Assembly: GCA_047639615.1 (NCBI GenBank)
Contig: JBLIOL010000006.1
Span: forward strand, 1 to 41,722
Direction: 5' to 3'
From: CAYWNK01 sp047639615
GTDB taxonomy: Bacteria; Planctomycetota; UBA1135; GCA-002686595
Length of the DNA stretch: 41,722 nt
The notes beneath the pieces were generated by a model. It had not been told where the DNA came from. It worked only from the letters and a program-made list of their open reading frames with translations, and did no database searches. Positions 8,114 through 15,701 of the stretch are shown here, in pieces. The translations under genes were made by a program, and so were the position numbers. Each line of letters starts with the position of its first letter. Position 1 is the stretch's first letter.

Positions 8114-9487
8114 TTACTGCTGGATGTCGGCCGCGGGCGCCGCCGGCGTGCGCAGGCGCTTGAGGAAGCTGATCAGCGCCACGCGGCGGCTGGGGGAGAG
8201 CGCCATGAAGGCGCTGCGTGAGGTGCTGGCTTCGCCGCGATGCATGCCGATGGCGTCGGTCAAGGTTGTAGCGCGACCGTCGTGCATATAGGGACCTGAG
8301 TCAGCGATGCCCCATAGGCGTGCGGTGATGTACACGTGATCGAGCTCGCTGCCCGTCTCCTCCGAGAGTTGGTAGCCCAGATCGTGGCGCTTGAGGTCGC
8401 TGTAGAGCTGGACCTCTAGGCCACCACTGGGGTTGGTCTCGAAGCCAGCGGCGGAGTTGGCCAGGTCCACTGACATGAAGACGTTGGCGCTGGGGTCCGT
8501 GTGCACTTCGGGGAAGGAGTAGTCGAGCAGGGGCGTGCCGGTTTGCATGCTGGGAGTGTGGCAGTCGGTGCAACCCACTTGCTCGAACAGGATCTGACCT
8601 GCGAGGGTTTGGGCATCGAGCGCATCGACGGTCGGCCGCTCGAGGTTGGTGCCGAAGATGTGCAGGGCGGAGATCTCTCCCGCCAGGATCTCGTCGACGA
8701 CACCGTCACCGTCGGCATCCACGCCGGCGCCTACCAACTCGGCGGGCTGGATACCAAAGTGGAAGCCCATGGCGCCCAGGTCGAAGGCGCGCGACGTGGC
8801 GAACTCGCCCTTGCGGCCGAAGGGGCGAACTACCAAGTCGTTGTTGATACCCTCGACGGCGCTGTAGTCGAAGTCCTGCAGGGCGGAGTCGTAGGTCAGG
8901 CTGCCAAAGGAGACGCCCTTGGAGATCAAGGACTGGGGCACGTCGGGCGTGGCCAGGGCCAGAGCGAAGGCGCCGCGCAACTCGACGGTCATCTCCTTGG
9001 CGACCAACTCGACGCCGCCGGAGCCGAACATGAAGGGCGGGTTGATCAGGCGGCCATTGAAGGCAGCGAAGCCGTTGCCTGCATTATCCAGGATATCAAT
9101 GCGGGTAATGCCGCCCATGGCGCTGGCGCTTGCCAGACCAGCGCCGCCAACCCCAAGGCGCGCGGGGATCGAAGCGGAGCTGATCACCGAGTGGCACTCG
9201 AAACAGGACTGCGAATCCAGTCCGTTGACACGCAGGAAGGCGGAGCCATGGCCGAGGGTCGGACGTCCACCCGGCGAAGCGGGATCGAAGGGATCCATGG
9301 GGCCGTCGCCGTGGCCATCATGCCGGTTGAAGGGCGTGGCGAAGATGCGCATGCCGTGGGTCCGCAAGTCGTCCAGTGACAGGTTCCCAGAGACAACTTC
9401 AGCTTGCGTCAGTCGGTGGGGGCCAAGTGCGGGACCATCCTGTTGGGGGACGGCGGGAGCGAGCAGGAGGAGTAGGGGAGCGAGCAT
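8114..9487 (-). CDS. Di-heme oxidoreductase (thiol oxidoreductase-like cytochrome c)
   Basis: An exported protein of 457 residues with two c-type heme motifs: CFECH at residues 95-99 and CTDCH at 306-310. The N-terminus is a short signal peptide (MLAPLLLLLAPAVP). The C-terminal segment LWGIADSGPYMHDGRA, followed by DAIGMHRGEA, is characteristic of the di-heme oxidoreductase (DUF1111/DHOR) family, related to di-heme peroxidases. It probably passes electrons in the periplasm; the substrate cannot be read from sequence. It is monocistronic, with a 363-base upstream gap for its promoter and the shared hairpin at its 3' end. Other cytochrome c peroxidase subfamilies cannot be fully excluded. Confidence 0.87.
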   Translation of the reverse strand: MLAPLLLLLAPAVPQQDGPALGPHRLTQAEVVSGNLSLDDLRTHGMRIFATPFNRHDGHGDGPMDPFDPASPGGRPTLGHGSAFLRVNGLDSQSCFECHSVISSASIPARLGVGGAGLASASAMGGITRIDILDNAGNGFAAFNGRLINPPFMFGSGGVELVAKEMTVELRGAFALALATPDVPQSLISKGVSFGSLTYDSALQDFDYSAVEGINNDLVVRPFGRKGEFATSRAFDLGAMGFHFGIQPAELVGAGVDADGDGVVDEILAGEISALHIFGTNLERPTVDALDAQTLAGQILFEQVGCTDCHTPSMQTGTPLLDYSFPEVHTDPSANVFMSVDLANSAAGFETNPSGGLEVQLYSDLKRHDLGYQLSEETGSELDHVYITARLWGIADSGPYMHDGRATTLTDAIGMHRGEASTSRSAFMALSPSRRVALISFLKRLRTPAAPAADIQQ

Positions 9488-9850
9488 GCGGTGAGCCTAT
9501 ATTGCGAAGATTCGACTATTCATAGAGTACCCCGAATCCACGGCCGTGAGCGGGCGTGAATCGGATGGTTCGAATCAAGCAACTCACGAACGCGTTGAGG
9601 TCGACGGGAGGAATGCTGCTCCTGTACTCCCGCAGCACTTGGGGAGTGCGCACTCAGATCGGAGACACAGGCTCGAAGTGCGTAGCTGACCCTGCGCCGG
9701 AGCGCCAACACTCTGTGACGTGAGGTGCCGCTGCTGCCCTCCGCATCAGGCAAGTGGCCTCTACCCGTGCCAAGTCGGCTTGCGGCGACAGGTTGGAACA
9801 GGCTACCTGTGGTCCACTTTGAGGCACCGAAGGCCGCGCCCTCGGTAGAT
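9488..9850. other. Gene-free interval with no recognisable element
   Basis: This 363-base gap separates two - strand genes. It should hold the promoter of the di-heme oxidoreductase gene and the 3' end of the CBS-protein transcript. Open frames here have Arg/Ser/Pro-rich compositions typical of non-coding frames in GC-rich DNA. No convincing hairpin, repeat or promoter boxes were identified. Confidence 0.6.
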
Positions 9851-10747
9851 CTACAAGACCTGGGGCGGTGCGCTGTCGAGCAGCGGGGATAGGTAGAGCA
9901 CGTGTGCCTTGGGATGCTCGGGCTCGGGTCGCACGAGGTCGGCGGCGATGCGCAATAAGTCACGGCGGCTGACCTGGCCCACCAGGTAGTCCCCGTCCAA
10001 TACAGGCAGGCGGCGGTAGGGGGTGTCGTGGAAAATCTGTGCCAGGGTCAGCAGATCATCATTGGGGCGAATGGTGCGCGCCATGATGTCCATGTGGCGC
10101 ACGACCGTACCCAGCTGAGACTGGCCCTGGATCTCCTGGGACAGGGCGAATTGGCGTGCCACCACATCGCGGCGGCTGACCTGACCCAAGAGGGAGTTAC
10201 CGCGCAGCACAGGTAAGCGACGGAAGGGGGTTGAACGGAAGAGATTCGCGGCCTCGGTGAGGTCTGTCTCCTCATGGATGATGCGCTTGGGGTCGGGGTT
10301 CATATAGGCACCCACCAGCCCGCCGGGGATTTGATCGTAGGCGGAATTGATCAAGACGCGCATGGCTGTCTTCTCAGAGAAACTGCCACGAAATTGATCT
10401 TCCGTATCCAAGACGGGGGCACCGGAAACTCGTTTTGCGAGCAACTGATCGATGCTCTCGAATACATCCGCTTCCGGGCGCAAGACCATGATCTTCTTGG
10501 CCATGAACCGGGGGGCCTTATCGAAGGTCTTTGCCTGGCGCCGAAGCTCATCCATCGCCGGGGCCAGCGCGTTCAGGCAACACTTCTCGGAGTACATTCC
10601 GAGGTAGCGACCATTCGTGTCTGTGACTGGAGCACCCGTGATCGAATGCTGCTGGAGTTTGGCGATCCCCTCTACTACCAATGTCTCAGGACCAAGGGTG
10701 ACTAGGTCTTGTCTCATGAATTCTGAGACGACTCTGACTTTTAGCAT
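9851..10747 (-). CDS. Four-CBS-domain (double Bateman module) protein
   Basis: A cytoplasmic protein of 298 residues made almost entirely of four CBS repeats: about 5-60 (VSEFMRQDLVTLGPET ... SITGAPVTDTNGRYLG), 80-130 (MAKKIMVLRPEADV ... VSGAPVLDTEDQFRG), 148-205 (YMNPDPKRI ... FRRLPVLRGNSLLGQVSRRD) and 213-270 (MARTIRPNDDL ... YRRLPVLDGDYLVGQVSRRDL). Paired CBS domains commonly bind adenine nucleotides and regulate a partner. No catalytic domain is attached here, so it is probably a stand-alone sensor with unknown partner. The ATG at 10747 has a GGGAGA about 8 bases upstream. Repeats 3 and 4 share the ending GQVSRRD and probably arose by duplication. Confidence 0.9.
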   Translation of the reverse strand: MLKVRVVSEFMRQDLVTLGPETLVVEGIAKLQQHSITGAPVTDTNGRYLGMYSEKCCLNALAPAMDELRRQAKTFDKAPRFMAKKIMVLRPEADVFESIDQLLAKRVSGAPVLDTEDQFRGSFSEKTAMRVLINSAYDQIPGGLVGAYMNPDPKRIIHEETDLTEAANLFRSTPFRRLPVLRGNSLLGQVSRRDVVARQFALSQEIQGQSQLGTVVRHMDIMARTIRPNDDLLTLAQIFHDTPYRRLPVLDGDYLVGQVSRRDLLRIAADLVRPEPEHPKAHVLYLSPLLDSAPPQVL

Positions 10748-10922
10748 GCGGGTTCTCCCTGTGTGTATCTACGCATGTTGCCGGTTGGACCCCGATGGGT
10801 CCTGGCAAACTTCCACATGACTCTTAGTGTACGCTCTTCCGAAAATCACCCCAGGAATGCCCAATTGAATGCCCCGATACGGGCTCTAGAGCACGATTGG
10901 AGAATTCACAGAGAGGACAACC

Positions 10923-12332
10923 ATGCTCACTTGTCTCGTATTGGCCAGCTTCGCAAGCGCGGCGATTGTTCAGGAGAATGTGACCGCACCACAGTTGGTG
11001 GCGCAGGGACGCGCGTTGTTGCCGAGCTACAACGGCGACCACCGGAGCTTCTTGACCGACTTGCAGCAGCGCGAGGTGAGAGCTGCGAGTCACCTGCTTT
11101 CGGCTGCGCTCGCTCTGGACCCAAAGAGCACCTATGCCATGTGGTGGAAGGGTCATGCGGAGACTTTGCTGGGGGAGGATCGAGGCAACCGCGGTGCGTG
11201 GGGGCAGTCGGTTGCGTACTACGAGAGCGCCCTCGGTCTGTTCGATTCCGTGCTCGAATTGGAACCGGACTATCACTGGGCTTGGTACGCCCGTGGTATG
11301 GCGCGTAATCGACTGGGGCAGCCCTTTCAGGCCCTGGCGGATTACGAGCAGAGTGTGCGAGTGGCCAATGGACGCATCGCGGCGGCGGAGGACCCGCAAA
11401 GTTCCGAGGCGGATGCGCTCTTCGTGCGCTTCAAGGCGCGCCAATGGCAGGCGGATACACGCATTGGCGTGCTAGCGTTCGACCAGGCCAGGCAGGAGTT
11501 CCGTGAGTTCTACGCGGACAATGGAGGCAACCCCTGGGACTTGAATTTCGCCCTGGGGGAGAGCTACCTGCGCCAGCGAGACCTTGGCGGGGCAGCGACC
11601 TTGTATGGGGAACTGCTAGGGGTGCGGGACTTCGTCAGTTTCGATCGCATCCATTCCGAGCTTGGCTACCTGGCTGGGCTCAGGGGGGCTCCTGTTGAAG
11701 CCCATGCGCACCTTCATGCAGCGATCCAGCGCGAGCGTGTGGCGACTCTCTATCCGCGCCTTTGGCTGTGGATTCTGGCCACGCCGGAGCGCCGCTCCGA
11801 GGCGGCGGATGACCTGGGCGCCTTTCTCGAACACCCACCCGCCAGCCTCAGTGCCTGGGATCTGACGGTCGGCCGATTCCTGCTTGGCACGGGCAGTTCT
11901 GCAGACTTCCTGCGCGCCGGTTCTATGGAAGAGCAACGCCGCATGGAAGTGGCCGTGCCCCTGGATGATCTCATGTGCGAGGTGTGGTTCTACGCGGGCC
12001 TCAAGTACGAGCGCGCCGGCGATTCAGCCAAGGCCACTCGCGCTTACGCGCTTGCGCTCGGCTACGACCCACCCAAGTTCAAGTGGGAGTGGGCTTTTGC
12101 CCGTGCGGGCTTCGCGCGTTTGATGGGACAGCGCTCCGAGTTAGAGGAGTACCCCGCCATCGAATGGAACGGCGAGCTGCTCGTCTTGTATGTGCACCGC
12201 GCGGGCGAGTTGGCGTCGCGCACGGAGTTGCCTCGGCCATTGCTGGCGGGGGACTTGGTGCAGGCGGTGGTGCGCGCTGCTGATGGTTCCAGGCGCGTGT
12301 TGCGGCACGTTATCGGCGTTGCCAAGGACTGA
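10923..12332 (+). CDS. Exported TPR-like repeat protein
   Basis: A protein of 469 residues with a short signal peptide (MLTCLVLASFASA) and helical repeats of tetratricopeptide type. Examples are SHLLSAALALDPKSTYAMWW, FDSVLELEPDYHWAWYARGM with RNRLGQPFQALADYEQ, and LKYERAGDSAKATRAYALAL near the C-terminus. TPR arrays usually mediate protein-protein contacts; no enzymatic motif is seen. A GAGAGGA sequence lies about 6 bases before the ATG and supports this start. It lies 48 bases upstream of queC on the same strand, but a shared function is not evident. Specific role unknown. Confidence 0.8.
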   Translation: MLTCLVLASFASAAIVQENVTAPQLVAQGRALLPSYNGDHRSFLTDLQQREVRAASHLLSAALALDPKSTYAMWWKGHAETLLGEDRGNRGAWGQSVAYYESALGLFDSVLELEPDYHWAWYARGMARNRLGQPFQALADYEQSVRVANGRIAAAEDPQSSEADALFVRFKARQWQADTRIGVLAFDQARQEFREFYADNGGNPWDLNFALGESYLRQRDLGGAATLYGELLGVRDFVSFDRIHSELGYLAGLRGAPVEAHAHLHAAIQRERVATLYPRLWLWILATPERRSEAADDLGAFLEHPPASLSAWDLTVGRFLLGTGSSADFLRAGSMEEQRRMEVAVPLDDLMCEVWFYAGLKYERAGDSAKATRAYALALGYDPPKFKWEWAFARAGFARLMGQRSELEEYPAIEWNGELLVLYVHRAGELASRTELPRPLLAGDLVQAVVRAADGSRRVLRHVIGVAKD

Positions 12333-12380
12333 GTGGCTCCCCGTATCGCTATTGCAGCCCAGGCTTTCTATCGTGGGGCT

Positions 12381-13088
12381 ATGAGCGAATCTCGTCGGGC
12401 TGTTTGCCTAGTTTCTGGAGGCATGGATAGTGCTGTTGTCTTGGCCGAAGCGCGCGCAGCGGGCTTTGAGACCTATGCCCTTTCGTTTCGCTATGGACAG
12501 CGGCACGTGGTCGAGCTGGAGGCCGCGGCACGCGTGGTTAGCAACGTGGGTGCCAAGGACCATCGGGTCGTGGATGTGGACCTCTCCAGCCTCGGTGGAT
12601 CGGCCTTGACCGACGCCATCGATGTGCCCAAGGACCGCAAAGCGGAGCACATGGGAAAGGGCATCCCGGTGACCTATGTGCCGGCGCGCAACACGGTTTT
12701 TCTGGCGGTTGCTCTAGGCTGGGCGGAGGCGCTTGATGCTTCCGACATCTTTCTGGGGGTCAACGCCGTGGACTATTCGGGCTATCCCGATTGCAGGCCG
12801 GAGTTCCTGAGGGCCTTCGAGCAGTTGGCTAGCAAGGCCACTGCGGCCGGAACCGAGGGCGGTGTGCGCTATACGGTGCACGCACCGCTAATGGAAATGG
12901 ACAAGGCCGCCATCGTGCGGCGTGCGGACGAGCTAGGCGTGGACCTGGGCTTGACGCACACTTGCTATGACCCGGTACATCAGGGGGGGCAATCGCTCTC
13001 CTGTGGGCGCTGCGATGCTTGCTTGTTACGGCTTAAGGGCTTCGCTGAAGCCGGCACAACCGATCCCATCCACTACATCTCCCTGTGA
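12381..13088 (+). CDS. queC: 7-cyano-7-deazaguanine (preQ0) synthase
   Basis: Converts 7-carboxy-7-deazaguanine to preQ0 using ATP and ammonia, in the pathway to queuosine-modified tRNA. The 235 residues show the PP-loop SGGMDS near residue 14, the ALSFRYGQRH segment and the conserved VTYVPARNTVFLA and GVNAVDYSGYPDCRPEFL blocks. The C-terminal zinc-site cysteines are present (HTCYDP ... SCGRCDACLLR). The frame is open from 12333, but the ATG at 12381 (MSESRRAVCLVSGG) matches the family's N-terminus and has GGGG a few bases before it. Its TGA overlaps the mazG GTG by 4 nt, so the two are coupled. Other queuosine genes are not in this window. Confidence 0.96.
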   Translation: MSESRRAVCLVSGGMDSAVVLAEARAAGFETYALSFRYGQRHVVELEAAARVVSNVGAKDHRVVDVDLSSLGGSALTDAIDVPKDRKAEHMGKGIPVTYVPARNTVFLAVALGWAEALDASDIFLGVNAVDYSGYPDCRPEFLRAFEQLASKATAAGTEGGVRYTVHAPLMEMDKAAIVRRADELGVDLGLTHTCYDPVHQGGQSLSCGRCDACLLRLKGFAEAGTTDPIHYISL

Positions 13089-13966
13089 GCGACTCCCTAC
13101 GTCCGCCCGAGCCCGTCTCCGCCGACGATCCGCGCATCGAGGCCATGCGCCACCTACTGGGCGTGATCGATCGCTTGCGCGCGCCGGATGGTTGTCCCTG
13201 GGATCTCGAGCAGACCGAGGCGAGCATGGCGCCGTGTCTGATCGAGGAAGCGCACGAGCTGCAGGAAGCGATCGAGAACGAGTCCCCGGAGGCGCGCGCC
13301 TCGGAGGCGGGGGATGTGCTCATGAACGTGGCCTTGATCGCACGCATCGCCGAGCAGGAAGGCTCCTGGGACTTGGCCGATGCGACCAACGATAGCGTGG
13401 CGAAGTTGGTGCGCCGCCATCCGCACGTGTTTGGCGATCTTGAGGCCGCGGACACCGGCGAGGTGCTGCGCAACTGGGAAGCGATCAAGCGCCAGGAGCG
13501 CGGCGCTAAGGGTAGCGATGACAGCGCGGTGGCGGGCGTGCCGAAGGCGCTGCCCGCGCTGCAGCGTGCGGCTCGTTTGGCGGGCAAGGCGGCGCAGGTG
13601 GGCTTTCAGTGGGACAGCGTTGGCGGTGCCTTCGACAAGCTGGTGGAGGAGTTCGGGGAACTGAGCGAGCTCTTGCCCGAGAGCTTGCTGGCCGGGGCGC
13701 GCAAGCCTGAGCTAGAGCCAGAACATCGCGCGCGCTTGGAGCATGAGCTGGGCGATCTGTTGTTGGCGGGCTCGATCCTCGGGCGCTATTTAGGCCTGGA
13801 TGCAGAGGCTGCCTGTCGCGCGGCTACACGCCGCTTTGAGGGTCGCTTCCGTGTGATGGAGGAGAACCTGCGCAGCACGAATCCTGAGCAGCCGTTCGAG
13901 GGTTTGGACGAGGACGGCTTGCGTCAAGCCTGGACTCAGGCCAAGGCCGATCCGCGCACCGAGTAG
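13085..13966 (+). CDS. mazG: Nucleoside triphosphate pyrophosphohydrolase MazG
   Basis: Hydrolyses (deoxy)nucleoside triphosphates to monophosphates and pyrophosphate, a house-cleaning role. The 293 residues hold two MazG domains. The first (about 20-140) opens with VIDRLRAPDGCPWDLEQT and has the metal-binding pattern EEAHELQEAIE ... EAGDVLMN. The second (about 160-265) has AAQVGFQWDS, EEFGELSEL and EHELGDLLLA. The start is a GTG that overlaps the queC stop (GTGA), so translation is probably coupled. The length is slightly above the E. coli protein because of an Asn/Glu-rich C-terminal tail (NLRSTNPEQPFEGLDEDG). It is convergent with the rhomboid gene, with 6 bases between stops. Confidence 0.95.
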   Translation: MSDSLRPPEPVSADDPRIEAMRHLLGVIDRLRAPDGCPWDLEQTEASMAPCLIEEAHELQEAIENESPEARASEAGDVLMNVALIARIAEQEGSWDLADATNDSVAKLVRRHPHVFGDLEAADTGEVLRNWEAIKRQERGAKGSDDSAVAGVPKALPALQRAARLAGKAAQVGFQWDSVGGAFDKLVEEFGELSELLPESLLAGARKPELEPEHRARLEHELGDLLLAGSILGRYLGLDAEAACRAATRRFEGRFRVMEENLRSTNPEQPFEGLDEDGLRQAWTQAKADPRTE

Positions 13967-13972
13967 CTCTAG

Positions 13973-14881
13973 CTACTGCTCTTGCTGATTCGATAGCCGG
14001 TCGAGGCTCGGATCCATTTCCAGAGCGAGGTCTTGCTCGCGTGCCGCTTCTTGGGCGCGTCCCAGGTGGCGTAGGGCGATGCTCAGGTTCCAGTGGGCGC
14101 CGGGTAGGTCGTAGTGCTCGAGGGCCTCGCGGAAGTGGGCTTCGGCGGCCTGGGGCTGATCGCTTTCGAGGGCTTGGTTGCCCTTGCCCAGGGCGCTCCA
14201 GGCGCGATCGAGCTTGATGGGCTTGGGCGTCGTCAACAGGGGGATGAGCACGCACACCAAGGTTGCACCCGGGAAGGCGAACCAGCGCCAGCCGCGTTGG
14301 TCGGCGCGCTTCGAGAGGCTCCATCCGAAGATGACACCGAGTAGAGCGCCGAAGCCGTGGACCAGATTGGCTACCCGCCAGATCTCGGCCTGCGTGAGCA
14401 GGATGCAGAAGAAGAACCAGCCCACCATGAGTCGCGTGGCGCCAGGATTGAGAAAGCCCTTGCTTTGCGGATGCCAGCGATCCAGTGCCCAGAGCAGGCC
14501 AAAGATGCCGTAGACGATGCCGGAGAGGCCCACGTAGGGGCCGCTGAAGGCCCACTGGATAGCACCGGATCCAAAGCCGCAAAGGACCACGAAGAAGCCC
14601 AGGCCGGCGGACCCGATCAAGCCCTCGGCGATGACTCCGAGGCGCCAGGTCATGACCAGATTGAAGAACAGGTGCAGCCCGTCTCCGTGTAGCAGGCAGG
14701 CCGTGAAGAGCGCCCCGATTGTTCCGGGCCAGTTCTTGGCGCTCGGGACCAGGAAGTCGAACTGGGCTCCCCCGAAGTCCATCAGCGACAAGGCCAAGCT
14801 CGTCACCCAGAGGGTGATCGTGACTCGCGCCTCCAGGGGGTGGAAGTCCCGGATGCGCTCGCTCAGGTCGGGGGCAGGCAC
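13973..14881 (-). CDS. Rhomboid-family intramembrane serine protease with TPR tail
   Basis: A 302-residue membrane protein that probably cleaves transmembrane substrates. The catalytic serine motif GLSGIVYGIFG has S120, the catalytic histidine is H175 in VHGFGALLGVIFGW, and the HxxxN of the second core helix is H70/N74 (HLFFNLV). Six or so hydrophobic segments occupy residues 20-220. The soluble C-terminus (about 225-300) is a TPR-like repeat (GNQALESDQPQAAEAHFREAL, HWNLSIALRHLGRAQEAAREQ). Rhomboid-TPR fusions are known but not universal; the tail may recruit substrates. It is transcribed divergently from the ABC transporter genes across a 76-base gap. Confidence 0.92.
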   Translation of the reverse strand: MPAPDLSERIRDFHPLEARVTITLWVTSLALSLMDFGGAQFDFLVPSAKNWPGTIGALFTACLLHGDGLHLFFNLVMTWRLGVIAEGLIGSAGLGFFVVLCGFGSGAIQWAFSGPYVGLSGIVYGIFGLLWALDRWHPQSKGFLNPGATRLMVGWFFFCILLTQAEIWRVANLVHGFGALLGVIFGWSLSKRADQRGWRWFAFPGATLVCVLIPLLTTPKPIKLDRAWSALGKGNQALESDQPQAAEAHFREALEHYDLPGAHWNLSIALRHLGRAQEAAREQDLALEMDPSLDRLSNQQEQ

Positions 14882-14957
14882 CGCCGCATCCTACTCGGGC
14901 CGCCTCCCGGGGCACGGACGAAACGCCAAGTGGCGCCGGCGCGTAGACTGCGCGAAC

Positions 14958-15701
14958 ATGAGCTCTCTCCTACGCACCGATGGCCTTTTCAAATTTCAGG
15001 GAGGGGCCGGGCGCGAAACGCCGATCCTCAAGGACGTGGGCTTGGAGCTCGCCGAGCAGGAATTTCTGTGTGTGATGGGCCCCAGCGGGTCCGGCAAGAC
15101 GACTTTGCTGCACCTGCTTTCGGGTCTCGACGAGCCCTCGGCCGGCAGTGTGGAGCTGAAGGGCCAGGACCTGGCGCGGCTCTCCACGGGCAAGCGCACC
15201 TTGCTGCGCCGTCAGCAGGTGGGCTACGTTTTTCAATTCTTCAACCTACTGCCGAATCTGACGGTGGCGGAGAACATCGGGCTGCCGGTGGCGATCGCTG
15301 GTGCGCGGCCTGCATCCAAGCGTAAGGAGATCGCGGAGTTGGCCGAGCGCCTGGGTATCGCTAGTCGCCTGGAGGCCTTCCCGCACGAGCTCTCCGGGGG
15401 CGAGATGCAGCGCACATCGATCGCGCGCGCGTTGATCGGTGGGCAGCCGCTGCTGCTCTGCGACGAACCCACGGGGAACCTGGCCCAGCAGGCCGGCGCG
15501 GAGGTCATGGCGCTCCTGCGTCAAGCGGTGGATGAGGACGGGCGCACGGTCTTGCTCGTGACCCACAATCCGCGCGATGCGGCCTTTGCCGATCGCGTGT
15601 GCTTCCTGGTGGATGGGGAGCTGGCGCCTGAGCATGAGCTACGCGGGCCCGAAATTCGCGTGGATGATGTGCACGCGGCCCTGGGGCGCCTGTCTATCTG
15701 A
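14958..15701 (+). CDS. ABC transporter ATP-binding protein (LolD/MacB type)
   Basis: The ATPase subunit, 247 residues, of an exporter or lipoprotein/peptide-extruding ABC system. It has Walker A GPSGSGKTT, the Q-loop VFQFFNLLPNLTVAENI, the signature LSGGEMQR and Walker B LLLCDEPTGNL. The Q-loop and PNLTVAENI wording are typical of the LolD/MacB/FtsE group. The frame is open from 14631, but the ATG at 14958 (MSSLLRTDGLFKFQG) gives the normal N-terminus. The D-loop reads GNLAQQ instead of the usual GNLD. The gene ends in TGATG, its stop sharing one base with the permease start, so the two subunits are made together. The transported substrate is unknown. Confidence 0.94.
   Translation: MSSLLRTDGLFKFQGGAGRETPILKDVGLELAEQEFLCVMGPSGSGKTTLLHLLSGLDEPSAGSVELKGQDLARLSTGKRTLLRRQQVGYVFQFFNLLPNLTVAENIGLPVAIAGARPASKRKEIAELAERLGIASRLEAFPHELSGGEMQRTSIARALIGGQPLLLCDEPTGNLAQQAGAEVMALLRQAVDEDGRTVLLVTHNPRDAAFADRVCFLVDGELAPEHELRGPEIRVDDVHAALGRLSI

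Noticed and set aside
9520..9963. 147-codon - strand frame overlapping the CBS gene's 3' end
   Set aside because: Ser/Arg/Pro-rich composition and overlap with a well-supported gene in another frame.
10787..10802. GGACCC/GGGTCC hairpin upstream of the CBS-protein gene
   Set aside because: Only 6 bp with a 4-nt loop in GC-rich DNA; expected by chance.
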